From Sulfurisoma sp963709555 (GTDB lineage: Bacteria; Pseudomonadota; Gammaproteobacteria; Burkholderiales; Rhodocyclaceae), in contig CAVPWR010000003.1 of NCBI GenBank assembly GCA_963709555.1, positions 556,022 to 620,021 on the forward strand: a stretch of DNA of 64,000 nt, read 5' to 3'. The position numbers and the translations under genes were made by a program. Below the pieces are notes generated by a model. The model was not told the DNA's origin. It made no database searches and was given only the letters and a program-made list of their open reading frames with translations. Below are positions 39,560-49,700 of the stretch, in pieces. Within the stretch, counting starts at the first letter, position 1. Each line of letters starts with the position of its first letter.

Positions 39560-40543
39560 CTAAGCCCCGCGCACCAAGGCCATGATGCTGCCCATGTCGA
39601 GCGTGCCCGCCTGCTGCTGGATCTGCGGCAAGTATTGGGTTTGCATCTGCTTGGCGGGACCGAGCAGGTCCTGGAACGTATTCTTAAGCATCACCGTATT
39701 CATCACGCGGCCGCCGGCGTAATAGCGTTTGGCGAGCTGTCCCAGTGCGTAGGTGGTGGCGAAGGAAAAGGCCATGCCGGTGGCCGCGCCGCCGATATTG
39801 CCGAAGGTCTTGCCGGCGGCCTTTCCGAGCAGGCCGCCCAGCAACTTGCGACCGAACTGTTCGAGATATTGCGAGGTGAGCCCCACTCCGGCGGCGGCGA
39901 TGAATTCCTTGATGTGGCCCTGGTCGAGCTGGACCCCGTGAGCCTTGCCGATGCCATACACCATCTTGATCTGCAGCGGGATGATGGCCATGGACGCCCA
40001 CGACTGCGGCAGCAGTTCCAATGCGCCATTCATCAGGGCGTAGTTGAGGATGGATTTGTCCAGCTCCGCCTCGGCCACGTTCGGTTGCGCCGCCGCCACC
40101 GGGCCGGCGGCGGCGACAGCGGCGGTAGCAGCGCCTGCCGCCATGACGGGCGCGGCAGCCTCTCTGAGATCGACGATGGCGTCGGCCTCACGCTCGAATG
40201 CGGCGGCCTGCCCGGCATCGAGCTTGAGCAGGGCTTTCAGTTCGTTCAGGAAGCGCTGCTCGGCCTCGCTCTTGCGACCGTCGGCATCGCATACGCACGC
40301 CGCCATTTCATACGCCAGCTGGCGCTCGCCGGGGTCGGCCAGCGCGGCGACGGCCGCATCCAGCGTCACCCGCTTGAGCAGTACGTCCTGGTAGAGCCGA
40401 GCCAGATCGGGAGCACCGGCATCGGTAGCCAGGGACTCGGCAATACGGCGAATCTCCTCGCGCTCACGGTCGTGCTTGGCGCCGTCAGCGAAGGCAGCAT
40501 ACAGGGCGATGGTCAGGATGGACTTCTGCTGTTCAGGGTTCAT
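39560..40543 (-). CDS. TerB-like protein with C-terminal DUF697-like domain
   Basis: A 327-residue protein. The N-terminal 125 residues are TerB-like (ILTIALYAAFADGAKHDREREEIRRIAESL, CVCDADGRKSEAEQRFLNELK), a helical metal-binding domain of stress proteins. An Ala-rich linker follows. The C-terminal half (LDKSILNYALMNGALELLPQSWASMAIIPLQIKMVYGIGKAHG) resembles YcjF/DUF697 proteins with membrane-prone helices. Function unknown. It lies 16 bases downstream of the VC0807-like gene on the same strand. Confidence 0.75.
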   Translation of the reverse strand: MNPEQQKSILTIALYAAFADGAKHDREREEIRRIAESLATDAGAPDLARLYQDVLLKRVTLDAAVAALADPGERQLAYEMAACVCDADGRKSEAEQRFLNELKALLKLDAGQAAAFEREADAIVDLREAAAPVMAAGAATAAVAAAGPVAAAQPNVAEAELDKSILNYALMNGALELLPQSWASMAIIPLQIKMVYGIGKAHGVQLDQGHIKEFIAAAGVGLTSQYLEQFGRKLLGGLLGKAAGKTFGNIGGAATGMAFSFATTYALGQLAKRYYAGGRVMNTVMLKNTFQDLLGPAKQMQTQYLPQIQQQAGTLDMGSIMALVRGA

Positions 40544-40559
40544 GGCCGACTCCGAAAGT

Positions 40560-41255
40560 TCAATATCTGAGTGCCTCGTCGAGCTTTAATCCGGCAAGTT
40601 CGCGGATCGAGCGCGCCAGGTAGTACAAGACCGCCATCATGATCAGCATCGAGGGCAGCGCAATCATGGGATAACTCAGCAGGGTCAGGCGCCCCAGTTC
40701 TTCGTTGAAGGCGGGGGTGCCGGCCGGGCTGACGACGATCCAGGTCGCCAGAAAATAATTCATCGCCGCGGAAAACAAGAAGGAGCCGCTCAGCATCCAG
40801 GTGGCGGCTTTCAGGCGGGTCTCGAAGGCATCGCCGTTGCCGCGCTGGCCCAAGCTCTGCTGTATCCGCTCGACGTTCATCAGCGCCGGGCTGAACAGCA
40901 GCACCCGCACCAGCGGGTAGCGGGTATGGGCGGAAATAGCCACGGCCAGCCCGATCAAGCCCGGGATGGCCGCTTCCTTGATGGCCAGCCATTGCGTATC
41001 CAGTTGCAGCAGGCCGATGCCGCCGGTGAGCAGGGTGCTGACCAGCCCCAGCGCGGCGAACGGGTTGAGCTTGCGCCGCACAAGGAAATCCCGCGCGCCC
41101 CAGGCCAGCGGAAAAGCCAGCGCCAGCAGCAGCGCGTTGACGACGCCCAGATCCTCCGGGCCTGAAAGCTTCATCAGGATCAGCGATGGAATGATCAGGG
41201 TGATCGCGAGTTCGATCAGGGGATTGGGCTTGGCGGTGTCGGTCATGGTTTGCAT
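40560..41255 (-). CDS. VC0807-like inner-membrane protein
   Basis: A 231-residue protein with five to six membrane segments (LIELAITLIIPSLILMKL, LLLALAFPLAWGARDFLVRRKLNPFAALGLVSTLLTGGIGLL). It resembles the VC0807/septation-protein-A-like family. Role unknown. Upstream lies a rhodanese remnant, and its start is one base past that stop. Confidence 0.7.
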   Translation of the reverse strand: MQTMTDTAKPNPLIELAITLIIPSLILMKLSGPEDLGVVNALLLALAFPLAWGARDFLVRRKLNPFAALGLVSTLLTGGIGLLQLDTQWLAIKEAAIPGLIGLAVAISAHTRYPLVRVLLFSPALMNVERIQQSLGQRGNGDAFETRLKAATWMLSGSFLFSAAMNYFLATWIVVSPAGTPAFNEELGRLTLLSYPMIALPSMLIMMAVLYYLARSIRELAGLKLDEALRY

Positions 41256-41256
41256 T

Positions 41257-41392
41257 TCAGTCCTTGACTACAGGGTTATTTCCGGCGATCCAGCCGGTGA
41301 TGCCGTGGTGCACGTTATTGACCTGCGTATAGCCCTGTTGTTCCATCAACTCGCGCACGAGCAGTACGACACCGGGAATACGAGTAAACATC
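41257..41392 (-). pseudogene. C-terminal remnant of a rhodanese-domain protein
   Basis: The minus strand reads IPGVVLLVRELMEQQGYTQVNNVHHGITGWIAGNNPVVKD then TGA. This matches the end of rhodanese domains (hydrophobic helix, V-x-N-V-x-x-G-I-x-x-W, then NPVVK). The N-terminal part with the catalytic Cys loop is absent. It is either a fragment or a 44-residue peptide starting at the ATG at 41392. Confidence 0.55.
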
Positions 41393-41581
41393 ACGCTGCC
41401 TTCTTGCGATGGACAGGAAACTCAACGGGACTTGCGCGAGTATCGCTGTCGCCAGCCGCCACAGTCAATCGCCGCTTCGCACCGATCCTTCCCGCACTAT
41501 TTCCCCCATGGTGTCCTGATTACAGCCTGAGACCGGCACGGCGACGGACTGCGGGTTGCCGCCATGGTTCGCCGCCGGGCA

Positions 41582-42484
41582 TCATTGCGCGAGCGCTTCG
41601 CTCGCGTGCTGCTGCACGGCCGCGACCGCCGGGTGCTGCACGCGCCGCGGCGCCGAAATCGCGTACCAGCTCTCGCTGACGCCTTGCAGGGTGCCGAGCG
41701 GGGCGGCGCCGAACTGGGCGGCGATGTCCGCGTGCATGTTGGCCGGGGCGGGAAAGAGGCCGAGGCCGGCGCGGCCGAAGGTCTTGAGCAGCGCGCTGTC
41801 CGAGAACTCGGCGACCACTTCCGGGCGGATCTCGTTGGCCTCGAGCCAGGAGTCGATGGAGGCGCGCAGGGGGCTGCCGCGCGTCGGCAGCAGCAGCGGC
41901 GCGCCGTCGAGGTTGCGCGGGAAGCCCGCGCCGTGGCTGCGCTGCAAGGCTTTCGTGCCGTAGAGCGCGATCGGCGCAACGCCCAGCAGGTGGGAATGCA
42001 GCTTGAGGTTGGCGCGCTGCGGCGCCGTGCGGTCCGCGATCACCAGGTCGAGGCGGTTGAGGGCCAGGTCGCCGAGCAGGTCGTCGAACCCGCCCTCGAC
42101 GCATTCGAGCCGCACCAGCAGCGGCGGACGCAGCAGGTCTTCGAGCAGCCGGAAGGTCGCCAGCTTGGGCACCGCCTCGGTGACGCCGACGGCGAGGCGC
42201 GGCCGTGCCGTGGCGCTGTCGGCGAGGTGCTGGCGCAGCCGTTCGCCGAGCTGGAAGATCTGCTCGGCATGCGCCAGCGCGACCCTGCCGGCCTCGGTCA
42301 GCGCCAGCGAGCGGCCTTGAGGCATCAGCAGCGCCTGTCCGAGCTGGCGCTCGAGCTGGCCGAGCTGGGTGCTGATGGTCTGCACCGACAGGCCGAGGCG
42401 TTCGGCGGCACGGGTGATGCTGCCTTCCTTGGCGACGGCCCAGAAGTAGAGAAGGTGGCGGTAATTGAGATCGTCGGGCTTCAT
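41582..42484 (-). CDS. nhaR: LysR-family regulator, NhaR-like
   Basis: A 300-residue LTTR. The N-terminus (NYRHLLYFWAVAKEGSITRAAERLGLSVQTISTQLGQLERQLG) is typical of NhaR, the activator of Na+/H+ antiporter and biofilm genes in enterics. The effector domain (LDLVIADRTAPQRANLKLHSHLLG) fits the same subfamily. No nhaA is present. It diverges from the small-gene cluster at 42.6-44.0 kb, which is the more likely target here. Confidence 0.8.
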   Translation of the reverse strand: MKPDDLNYRHLLYFWAVAKEGSITRAAERLGLSVQTISTQLGQLERQLGQALLMPQGRSLALTEAGRVALAHAEQIFQLGERLRQHLADSATARPRLAVGVTEAVPKLATFRLLEDLLRPPLLVRLECVEGGFDDLLGDLALNRLDLVIADRTAPQRANLKLHSHLLGVAPIALYGTKALQRSHGAGFPRNLDGAPLLLPTRGSPLRASIDSWLEANEIRPEVVAEFSDSALLKTFGRAGLGLFPAPANMHADIAAQFGAAPLGTLQGVSESWYAISAPRRVQHPAVAAVQQHASEALAQ

Positions 42485-42610
42485 TTCAATCTCCTGAAAA
42501 ATGGGAACAATGTATCGAGAAAGCTCGATTTATTGGAAACATTTTTGCGCCTAGAGTTCGCTGCGTCAACGACGGATTTCCCGCCGGTGACCCGACAGAG
42601 GAGAACAGAC

Positions 42611-42790
42611 TTGATCACGCTCGACGATTGCGATGCCTTCTGCGAAGCCGAACCGGAACTGGTGGAGTCGCTGGCCAGCCAGCAGCAACTGGCGATGGTG
42701 ATGGCCTTCGCCTGTGCCCACGGCTATGCCGCCGGCGCCAGCGAATGGGCCCCGGCCGCCGAATACCCGACCAATCGCTACGCCGCCTGA
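42611..42790 (+). CDS. Small acidic protein with TTG start (59 aa)
   Basis: A 59-residue protein (begins with TTG: LITLDDCDAFCEAEPELVESLA; ends EYPTNRYAA). The strong Shine-Dalgarno AGGAG 7 bases before TTG 42611 and the tight spacing to the next gene (15 bases) support it. No family recognised. First gene of a plus-strand cluster divergent from nhaR. Confidence 0.55.
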   Translation: MITLDDCDAFCEAEPELVESLASQQQLAMVMAFACAHGYAAGASEWAPAAEYPTNRYAA

Positions 42791-42805
42791 ATCAGGAGAA
42801 CGACC

Positions 42806-43312
42806 ATGATGACCATCCAAGCCAAAGAACACTTCACCGTCAAGCCCGGCAAAATCCTGCGCGGCTACCCGGTTGACAGCCCGCGCGCCAAGGCGCGCCT
42901 CATCGCGCTGGCGCTGCTCGCCGACGGCAAGCTCGACGCCCAGGAACTCGATGGCCTGCGCCGGCGCGGTGCCTTCCGCGAACTCGGCATCGCCCAGGAG
43001 AATTTCTACGAGGTGCTGTACGACTTCTGCAGCGACGTGACCCGCGTTCCCGCCGGTACCGGCAACTACCTCCTGTCACCCGAACTGCTCGAGGGCCTCT
43101 TCGCCGAGGTGCAGGATCCGGCGCAGCGCCAGATCCTGCTGCACCTGATCTTCGACGTGATCCGCAGCGACGGTCTCCTCGCCGTCGGCGAGGCGCGGCT
43201 GTACTGGAATGCCATCGACGCCTGGCAGCTGCGGATCGAGGACGGGCGCACCATCAAGCACGGCGCGCCGCACGGCCGGCGTCACGCCAGGGAGGCGCGA
43301 TCATGGACGTAG
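42806..43312 (+). CDS. TerB-like small protein
   Basis: A 168-residue mostly helical protein; the pattern ARLIALALLADGKLDAQELDGLRRRGAFRELGI resembles TerB/DjlA-type helical domains with acidic residues between helices. Function unknown. It lies between the 59-aa gene and a 74-aa ORF that overlaps its end by 10 bases. Confidence 0.65.
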   Translation: MMTIQAKEHFTVKPGKILRGYPVDSPRAKARLIALALLADGKLDAQELDGLRRRGAFRELGIAQENFYEVLYDFCSDVTRVPAGTGNYLLSPELLEGLFAEVQDPAQRQILLHLIFDVIRSDGLLAVGEARLYWNAIDAWQLRIEDGRTIKHGAPHGRRHAREARSWT

Positions 43313-43527
43313 CGCTCAGGTCGCTGCCGCCATCGCGCGCGCCGACATTCCTCGCGCTGGACGTGACCGTTGGCGCGCGCCGACGGCCCGCGGCCGACGA
43401 GCGCATCGACATCCCGGAGGTGCAGCAATCGACGCGCGTCAGCTTCAGCAACGGCGCGGTCGTCCAAGGCGGCCTGGCGACGCGCTCGCCCACCGACATG
43501 TACCGCGCGATCCAGCAACTGACTTGA
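43303..43527 (+). CDS. Hypothetical 74-aa protein
   Basis: Starts inside the end of the TerB-like gene. The peptide (DIPEVQQSTRVSFSNGAVVQGGLATRSPTDMYRAIQQ) is not recognised and has a weak ribosome site. The position within a tight same-strand cluster is the main support. Confidence 0.4.
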   Translation: MDVALRSLPPSRAPTFLALDVTVGARRRPAADERIDIPEVQQSTRVSFSNGAVVQGGLATRSPTDMYRAIQQLT

Positions 43528-43607
43528 CCAGACAGCCTTTCGATCGTGCGCCCGGTCGAAGGGACTTGAAACCAAAACGGCGTTAACCCTTGCCCAAGGA
43601 GAGAACC

Positions 43608-44024
43608 ATGAAGCACATAAGCATAGAGACCCTCGACACCATCGATTACCAGGCGGCGCGGGCCATCGCGGCACGCTTTGCCAGCCAGGACGCCGAGATG
43701 GAAGAACCGGTACTGCTGGCCTGGCACGAACGGCCGCATGGGCGGATGTCCCCGGGCATCGCCGGTGCGGACCTCGACAGCCACTGGCGCGATTACGGCG
43801 AAGCGCACGGCGGCTGCCTCGAGGTCTCGATCGGCGGTGCCTACGACTTCATCTTCACCGACGGCGCACCCTTCGGCGACTATGGCCCCAGCCCCTACGT
43901 CAACCTCACGGATGCCCGCGGCAACCAGTATCTGTGCCATGCCGGCTCGCTGCGTGGAGGGAAGACCCCGGACGACGAGGCGGCTTGCCAGCCGCTCGAC
44001 GAGTACACCAGCAAGATGACTTGA
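43608..44024 (+). CDS. AF1514-family protein
   Basis: A 138-residue soluble protein (ETLDTIDYQAARAIAARFASQDAEMEEPVLLAWHE; LEVSIGGAYDFIFTD), resembling the small AF1514 family of unknown function. The AAGGAGAG ribosome site supports the start at 43608. Last gene of the cluster divergent from nhaR, followed by a strong hairpin. Confidence 0.65.
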   Translation: MKHISIETLDTIDYQAARAIAARFASQDAEMEEPVLLAWHERPHGRMSPGIAGADLDSHWRDYGEAHGGCLEVSIGGAYDFIFTDGAPFGDYGPSPYVNLTDARGNQYLCHAGSLRGGKTPDDEAACQPLDEYTSKMT

Positions 44025-44032
44025 TCACGCCC

Positions 44033-44054
44033 GGCCGGCGGGCAGCCGCCGGCC
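44033..44054. terminator. GC-rich hairpin between convergent genes
   Basis: A perfect 9-bp stem GGCCGGCGG / CCGCCGGCC with loop GCAG, between the AF1514-family gene (+) and the DUF3050 gene (-). No T-run follows on either strand, so any termination would be imperfect. Confidence 0.5.
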
Positions 44055-44073
44055 GCACGGGCCGGTCGGCCGC

Positions 44074-44874
44074 TCAGGCGGCCGCCCGCTGGCGGCGGGA
44101 CTCCAGCTCGGCCAGCACGCCGTCCCAGAAGCCGATGCGCGCGGAGACCGCCGCCTTGGCGGCGGCTTCGGCCTCGCGCAGCTTCGCCGGGTCGCCGCCG
44201 ATCAGCTCATTGACCATCTGCTTGGCCAGCGGCGCATGCAGGTCCTCGTCGAGGTGGATGTGGCGCTCGAGGTAGTAGTGGAATGCGGGGGCGGCCTGCC
44301 GGGTGATGTTCATGCGCTTGAGGAAGGCGCGGAACATCTCGGGGATGATGTGCTCGCGGCCCAGCGCGAAGGCGGCCCCGACGACATGGGGCTCGTCGGT
44401 GGCGATGAAGCCGAAGGTGGAGCGCATGAACTCCGCCGCCGCCGCCGGGGCCGTGCCCAGCGCCATGGCGGCGTCGAAGCCCTGGTCGCCGGCGATGTCG
44501 GCGAAGCGGATCGCATCCGCCGGGTCGGCACCGATCTCGCGCATCGCCTCGCAATAGAGCTCGAAATGGCTGACGTGGGTCGGCTGGCCGGCCGCGTCGG
44601 GCAGGCCTTCGTCGGATTCCTCGGCCAGCACGATCTGGTTGATGAAGAAGCGCGCCGAGGGCGTGCCGTGCGGCTTCCACGGGTAGGCGGCCGGAGCGAT
44701 GCGGCTCTGCAGGTACTTGAGCAGCGACATGAAATCCCAGACGGCGTAGACGTGCTGGCCCATGAACTGGCGCAGGTCGTCGAGATCCTGCAGGGCCGCG
44801 TAGAGCGGGTGGTCGTTGAGGCGGTCGTCGAGCGCGGCGATGACGCTCTCGTTGAAGGCGGCGGGCTGGGACAT
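44074..44874 (-). CDS. DUF3050 haem-oxygenase-like protein
   Basis: A 266-residue helical protein of DUF3050 (haem-oxygenase-like fold). Conserved pieces are LRQFMGQHVYAVWDFMSLLKYLQ, ILVLAEESDEG-type acidic stretch at residues about 82-90, and FHYYLERHIHLDEDLHAPLA with clustered His/Glu that could bind a metal. Start at 44874 (MSQPAAF). It lies downstream of the guanidine operon on the same strand, with 62 bases between, but is not a usual member of it. Confidence 0.8.
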   Translation of the reverse strand: MSQPAAFNESVIAALDDRLNDHPLYAALQDLDDLRQFMGQHVYAVWDFMSLLKYLQSRIAPAAYPWKPHGTPSARFFINQIVLAEESDEGLPDAAGQPTHVSHFELYCEAMREIGADPADAIRFADIAGDQGFDAAMALGTAPAAAAEFMRSTFGFIATDEPHVVGAAFALGREHIIPEMFRAFLKRMNITRQAAPAFHYYLERHIHLDEDLHAPLAKQMVNELIGGDPAKLREAEAAAKAAVSARIGFWDGVLAELESRRQRAAA

Positions 44875-44935
44875 GGCGGGGTGGCGGTTGGGGCGGATCG
44901 CCGGCATATCGGGGCGCCGGCCCCGATTTCCAGCC

Positions 44936-46752
44936 CTAGGTTTTCCGCTGCGCGAGCCAGTCGCGCCAGCCGCCGAAGCGCCGTGATGTCCTCGGCGCCG
45001 GTCGTGGCGATGGCCTCGCAGACGAAGCCCTGCACGGTGCTGCCGTCAGCCAGGGCGATGGTGCCGATGCCCAGCGGCGCGGGGATGCCGGCGACGAAGG
45101 AGCCGAATTCGCGCGCCGGCAGTTCCCACACCTCGACTGCGATCGCCGCGCCACCGGCGGAACCCGCACCATGCCGGGCCGCAGCGGCGGGCCGCCGGGC
45201 AGGGCGTAGAGCTTGTAGTCGGGCGAGGAGGTGGTGGCGGCGACGAGGCGGCCGCCGCGCGAGGTGAGCTGCCAGTTGAGCGGCAGGCCCGAGAGGTGCG
45301 CGCCGCAGACGGCGACGCGGACCTGGCCGGAGGGCAGCTGGGCAGGCCGGGAAAAGTCGGCGCTGGCGAGACGGCGAGCGGCGTAGCCCGTCGCGCCCAA
45401 CGTCGCCTCGCGGCAGCGCGCCGTGCAGCTTCGCCGACAGGTGCAGCAGCGGCGCGTCCTGCGCGGCCGGGGCGAACAGCGTCACGCCCAGCGGCTGTCC
45501 ATCCTTGCGGAATCCGCCCGGCACGGCGGTCGCCGCGTAGTCGAGCAGGTTCATGAAGTTGGTGTAGTAGCCGAGGTTGGAGTTGAGCTTGATCGGGTCG
45601 GCTTCCATCTGCGCGATGGTGTAGATCGTCGGCGCGGTCGGCGTGACGATGCAATCGACGCCCGCCCACACGGCATCGCATTCGCGCTTGGCGGCCTTGA
45701 GCTTGTAGAGGTAGGCGAAGGCGTCGGCGGCCGAAAACTTCTTGCCGCTCGCCGTGATCTCGCGCGTCACCGGGAACAGCGCCTCGGGCTGCGCGTCGAA
45801 GAAGTCGCGGATCGCCTGGTAGCGCTCGGCCACCCAGGGCCCTTCGTAGAGCAGCTTGGCCGTGGCGAGGAAGGGCGCGAGGTCGATCTCGACCGCCTCG
45901 CCGCCGAGCGACTGCAGCCGCGCCACCGACGTCGCGGAAGATGCGCTCGCTCTCCGCATCGCCGAAGAACTGCAGGTCGGCCGCGCGCGGCACGCCGAAC
46001 TTGAAGCTCGGGCGCGGCCGAAGTCGAAGCCGTGGCCTTCGACGGCGCGGGCGTAGGGATCGGTCGGCGTCGAAGCTCGCGGCGACCGCGAGCACGGCCT
46101 CGGCGTCGGCCGCGTTGAGGGCGAAGATCGACACCGCGTCGAGCGAGCGGCAGGCCGGCACCACGCCCGTGGTCGACAGCCAGCCGCAGCTCGGCTTGTG
46201 GCCGACGAGGTTGTTGAAGGCGGCCGGCACGCGGCCCGAGCCGGCGGTGTCGGTGCCGAGCGAGAAGCTGGCGTAGCCCTTGGCCACGGCGACGGCCGAG
46301 CCCGAGCTGGAGCCGCCCGAAACGTAGGCCGGGTCGAAGGCGTTGCGGCAGGCGCCGTAGGGCGAGCGCGTGCCGTTCAGCCCGGTGGCGAACTGGTCGA
46401 GGTTGGTCTTGCCGACGGGGATCGCGCCGGCCTCGATCAGCTTGTTGCACGACGAAGGCGCTCTGCTCGGGCGTGTAGGCGTAGGCGGGGCAGCCGGCCG
46501 TGGTCGGCACGCCGGCGAGGTCGATGTTGTCCTTGATGGCGAAGGGGATGCCGTAGAGCGGCAGGCTCGTCTCGGGTCCTTGCCTTCGAGCGCGGCCGCG
46601 TACTGCCGCAGCGCCGCCTCGGGCAGGCGGTGGATCCAGACCTTGTTCGGGTCCTCGGCGGTGCGGCGGAGGATTTCCTCGACCAGCTGCGTCGGCGTGA
46701 GGCTGCCGGCGGCGTAGGCGGCGCGGAGCGTTGCGATGTCGAAACTCAGCAT
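44936..46752 (-). CDS. atzF: Allophanate hydrolase, multiply frameshifted
   Basis: About 600 residues when joined across frames. Catalyses allophanate to two ammonia and CO2, the last step of guanidine (or urea) breakdown by this route. Amidase-signature residues are present in the different frames: Lys in FAIKDNIDLAG, cis-Ser and Ser in SGGSSSGSA and DTAGSGRVPAA. The C-terminal domain (VCGAHLSGLPLNWQL ... IATTGAEDITALRRFGGWRDWL) is also present. Breaks lie near 46573, 46447, 46030, 45925, 45400, 45170 and 44985. All conserved blocks remain, so indel errors are as likely as decay. It follows the carboxylase by 3 bases. Confidence 0.8.
45352..45375 (+). repeat. Short repeat 6 in atzF
   Basis: AAAAGTCGGCGCTGGCG then AGACGGCG, opposite to the gene strand; encodes ASADFS near a frameshift. 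Confidence 0.8.
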
Positions 46753-46755
46753 GAA

Positions 46756-49700
46756 TTACTCCTCGGCCTCGATGACCAGCAGGTCCTGGCCGGCGGCGAC
46801 CTGGCCGCCTTCCTTGCAAAACAGATGCGTGACGGTGCCGGCGCAGGGCGCGGCGACGGGGATTTCCATCTTCATCGACTCGACGATCAGCAGCGTGTCG
46901 CCAGCGCCGACTTTTTGCCCGACCGTCGCCATCACCTTCCAGACGTTGCCGGCGACGTGGGTGGCCAGCGGCCGCGCGTTCGGCGGCAGGTCGAGCTCGG
47001 AGTCGGGGCCGGCCTCGGCGACGATGGCGTCGCTCGCCACCACGTCCTGGCCCGGCGGCCTTCCAGCGCTCGCGCTCGGCCTCGAACGATGCCTGCTGCT
47101 TCGCCTTGAAGGCGGCGATCTCCTCGCGATGCTCGGCGAGGAAGGCGCGGTAGTCGCGCAGGCGAGAACGTCGTCTCCTCGATGTCCAGCTTGTGGCGGC
47201 CGGCCGGCACGTCCTCGCGCAGGCGCAGCAGCTCTTCCTGGCTCACCGGCACGAAGCGGATCTGGTCGAAGAAGCGCAGCAGCCAGGGTTTCGTAAAGTC
47301 GGCGGTGCTGCGGTGGCGGTTCCACATCTGCACCGTGCGGCCGACGAACTGGTAGCCGCCCGGGCCTTCCATGCCATAGACGCAGAGGTAGGCGCCGCCG
47401 ATGCCGACGGCGTTCTCCGGCGTCCAGGTCCGCGCCGGGTTGTACTTGGTGGTGACCAGGCGATGGCGCGGATCGACGGGCGTGGCCACCGGCGCGCCGA
47501 GGTAGACGTCGCCGAGGCCCATGACGAGGTAGCTCGCCTCGAACACCACCTTGTAGACGTCCGTCGATCGAGTCGAGCCCGTTGATGCGGCGGATGAACT
47601 CGATGTTGCTCGGGCACCAGGGCGCGTCGGGGCGCACCGACTGCATGTACTTCTCGATCGCCAGCTTCGTCGCCGGGTCGTCCCAGGACAGCGGCAGATG
47701 CACGATGCGCGAGGGCACCTCGATGTCGTCGATGGCCGGCAGGGCGGCGTCGGCGGCGACGATGGCGTGGATCAGCCGGTCCTGGTCGATGAGGCGCGCG
47801 TCGAAATGCACCTGCAGCGAGCGGATGCCCGGCGTCAGGTCGAGCACGCCGGGCAGGCGGCCGGCGGCGATCTCGGCCTGCAGCGCCTGCAGCAGCGCCT
47901 GCACGTGGAGGCGCAGTTCGAGGTCGAGCACCAGCGGGCCGAGCTCGACCAGCAGGCTGCGGTCGCCCGATTGCCGTATCGCCAGCGCCGACTTTTCGTT
48001 TTCCTCGGGCAGGAACTTCACGACGGGGCTGGCCAGCGGCGCCTGCGCGGTGGGCAGCATGGCGTAGGCCGGCGCGTCGAGCGCGGCGATGGCGGCATCC
48101 TGCGCGACCTCGTAGGCGTTGGCCTGCTCGCGGGTGATGCGGCGGAAGCGCACGCTGTCGCCGGGCTTGAGCTGGCCGAGCTTCCACAACTCGGCCTGGA
48201 CGATGGTGGCCGGGCAGACGAAGCCGCCGAGGCTGGGGCCGTCGGGACCGAGGATCACCGGCATGTCGCCGGTGAAGTCGACGGCGCCGATGGCGTAGGC
48301 GTTGTCGTGGATGTTCGACGGGTGCAGGCCGGCCTCGCCGCCGTCGGTCCGCGCCCATTGCGGCTTGGGTCCGATCAGGCGCACGCCGGTGCGCGAGGAG
48401 TTGTAGTGCACCTCCCAGGCCGTGGCGAAGAAGACCTCGATGTCGTGGTCGGTGAAGAAGTCGGGCGCGCCGTGCGGGCCGTAGAGCACGCCGATCTCCC
48501 ACTCGTGCGTCAGCGGCGGGCGCAGCGCCGCCGAGAGGGGCAGGCGGCGCGCGGCGCTGGCGAGGTTCTCCGGATGGGCGGCGGCGATGCGCAGCACGTC
48601 GCCGGTGCGCAGCGTGCGGCCGCCGTGGCCGCCGAACTGGCCGAGCGTGAAGGTGGATTTCGAGCCGAGGTAGTCGGGCACGTCGAAGCCGCCCTGCACC
48701 GCGAGATAGGTGCGCAGGCCGGCGCCGTCGATGGCGCCGAGCCGCAGCACGCTGCCGGCCTTGACCGGCTGCGCCTGCCAGTAGCCCAGCGGCGCGCCGT
48801 CGAGCGTCGCCGCCATCTGCGCGCCGGCGAGCGCGATCACGGCATCGCAGTTGAATTTCAGCGTCGGGCCGGCGGCGGTGAGTTCGAGCGCGGCCGTGCC
48901 CTCGGCGTTGCCGACGAGGCGGTTGGCCAGGCGCAGCGCGAGGTGGTCCATCGGCCCCGAGGGCGGCACGCCGACGTCCCAGTAGCCGGTGCGGCCCGGC
49001 CAGTCCTGGACGGACGACTGCACGCCGGGCTCGAGCACGTCGATGGTCGCGGCGCGGTAGTGGAAGGCGTTGAGGTAGCGCGTGGTCTGGCGGCCCTCGG
49101 CGAAGACCGTGTCGGCGACGACCTGGCGCAGGTAGTCGAGGTTGGTCTCGATGCCGTGCAGTTCCGTCGCCGCCAGCGCCTGCTGCAGCTTGTCGCGGGC
49201 GTCCTCGCGCGTCAGTCCCTTGGCGATGACCTTGGCCACCATCGGGTCGTAGTAGGGCGGGATCTCGCTGCCGTTCTCGACCCAGGAATCGACGCGCACG
49301 TCCTGCGGGAAAGTCACGGCGGTCAGCAGGCCGGGCGCCGGCTGGAAGTTCTTGTTCGGGTCCTCGGCGTAGAGCCGCACCTGGATCGCCGCGCCCTTGG
49401 GTTTCGGCTCGAAGCCGGCCAGGTCGAGCTCGCCCGCCGCGGCGCGCAGCATCCATTCGACGAGGTCGATGCCCGTGACTTCCTCGGTGACGCCGTGCTC
49501 GACCTGCAGCCGCGTGTTGACCTCGAGGAAGTAGAACTCGCCGTTGCCGGCGTCGTAGACGAACTCGACCGTGCCGGCCGAGTGGTAGCCGACGGCGCGG
49601 CCGAGGCGCACCGCGGTATCGAGCAGCCGCGCGCGCTGGGCCTCGCTGATGTTGGGCGCCGGGGTTTCCTCGATGACCTTCTGGTTGCGCCGCTGCACCG

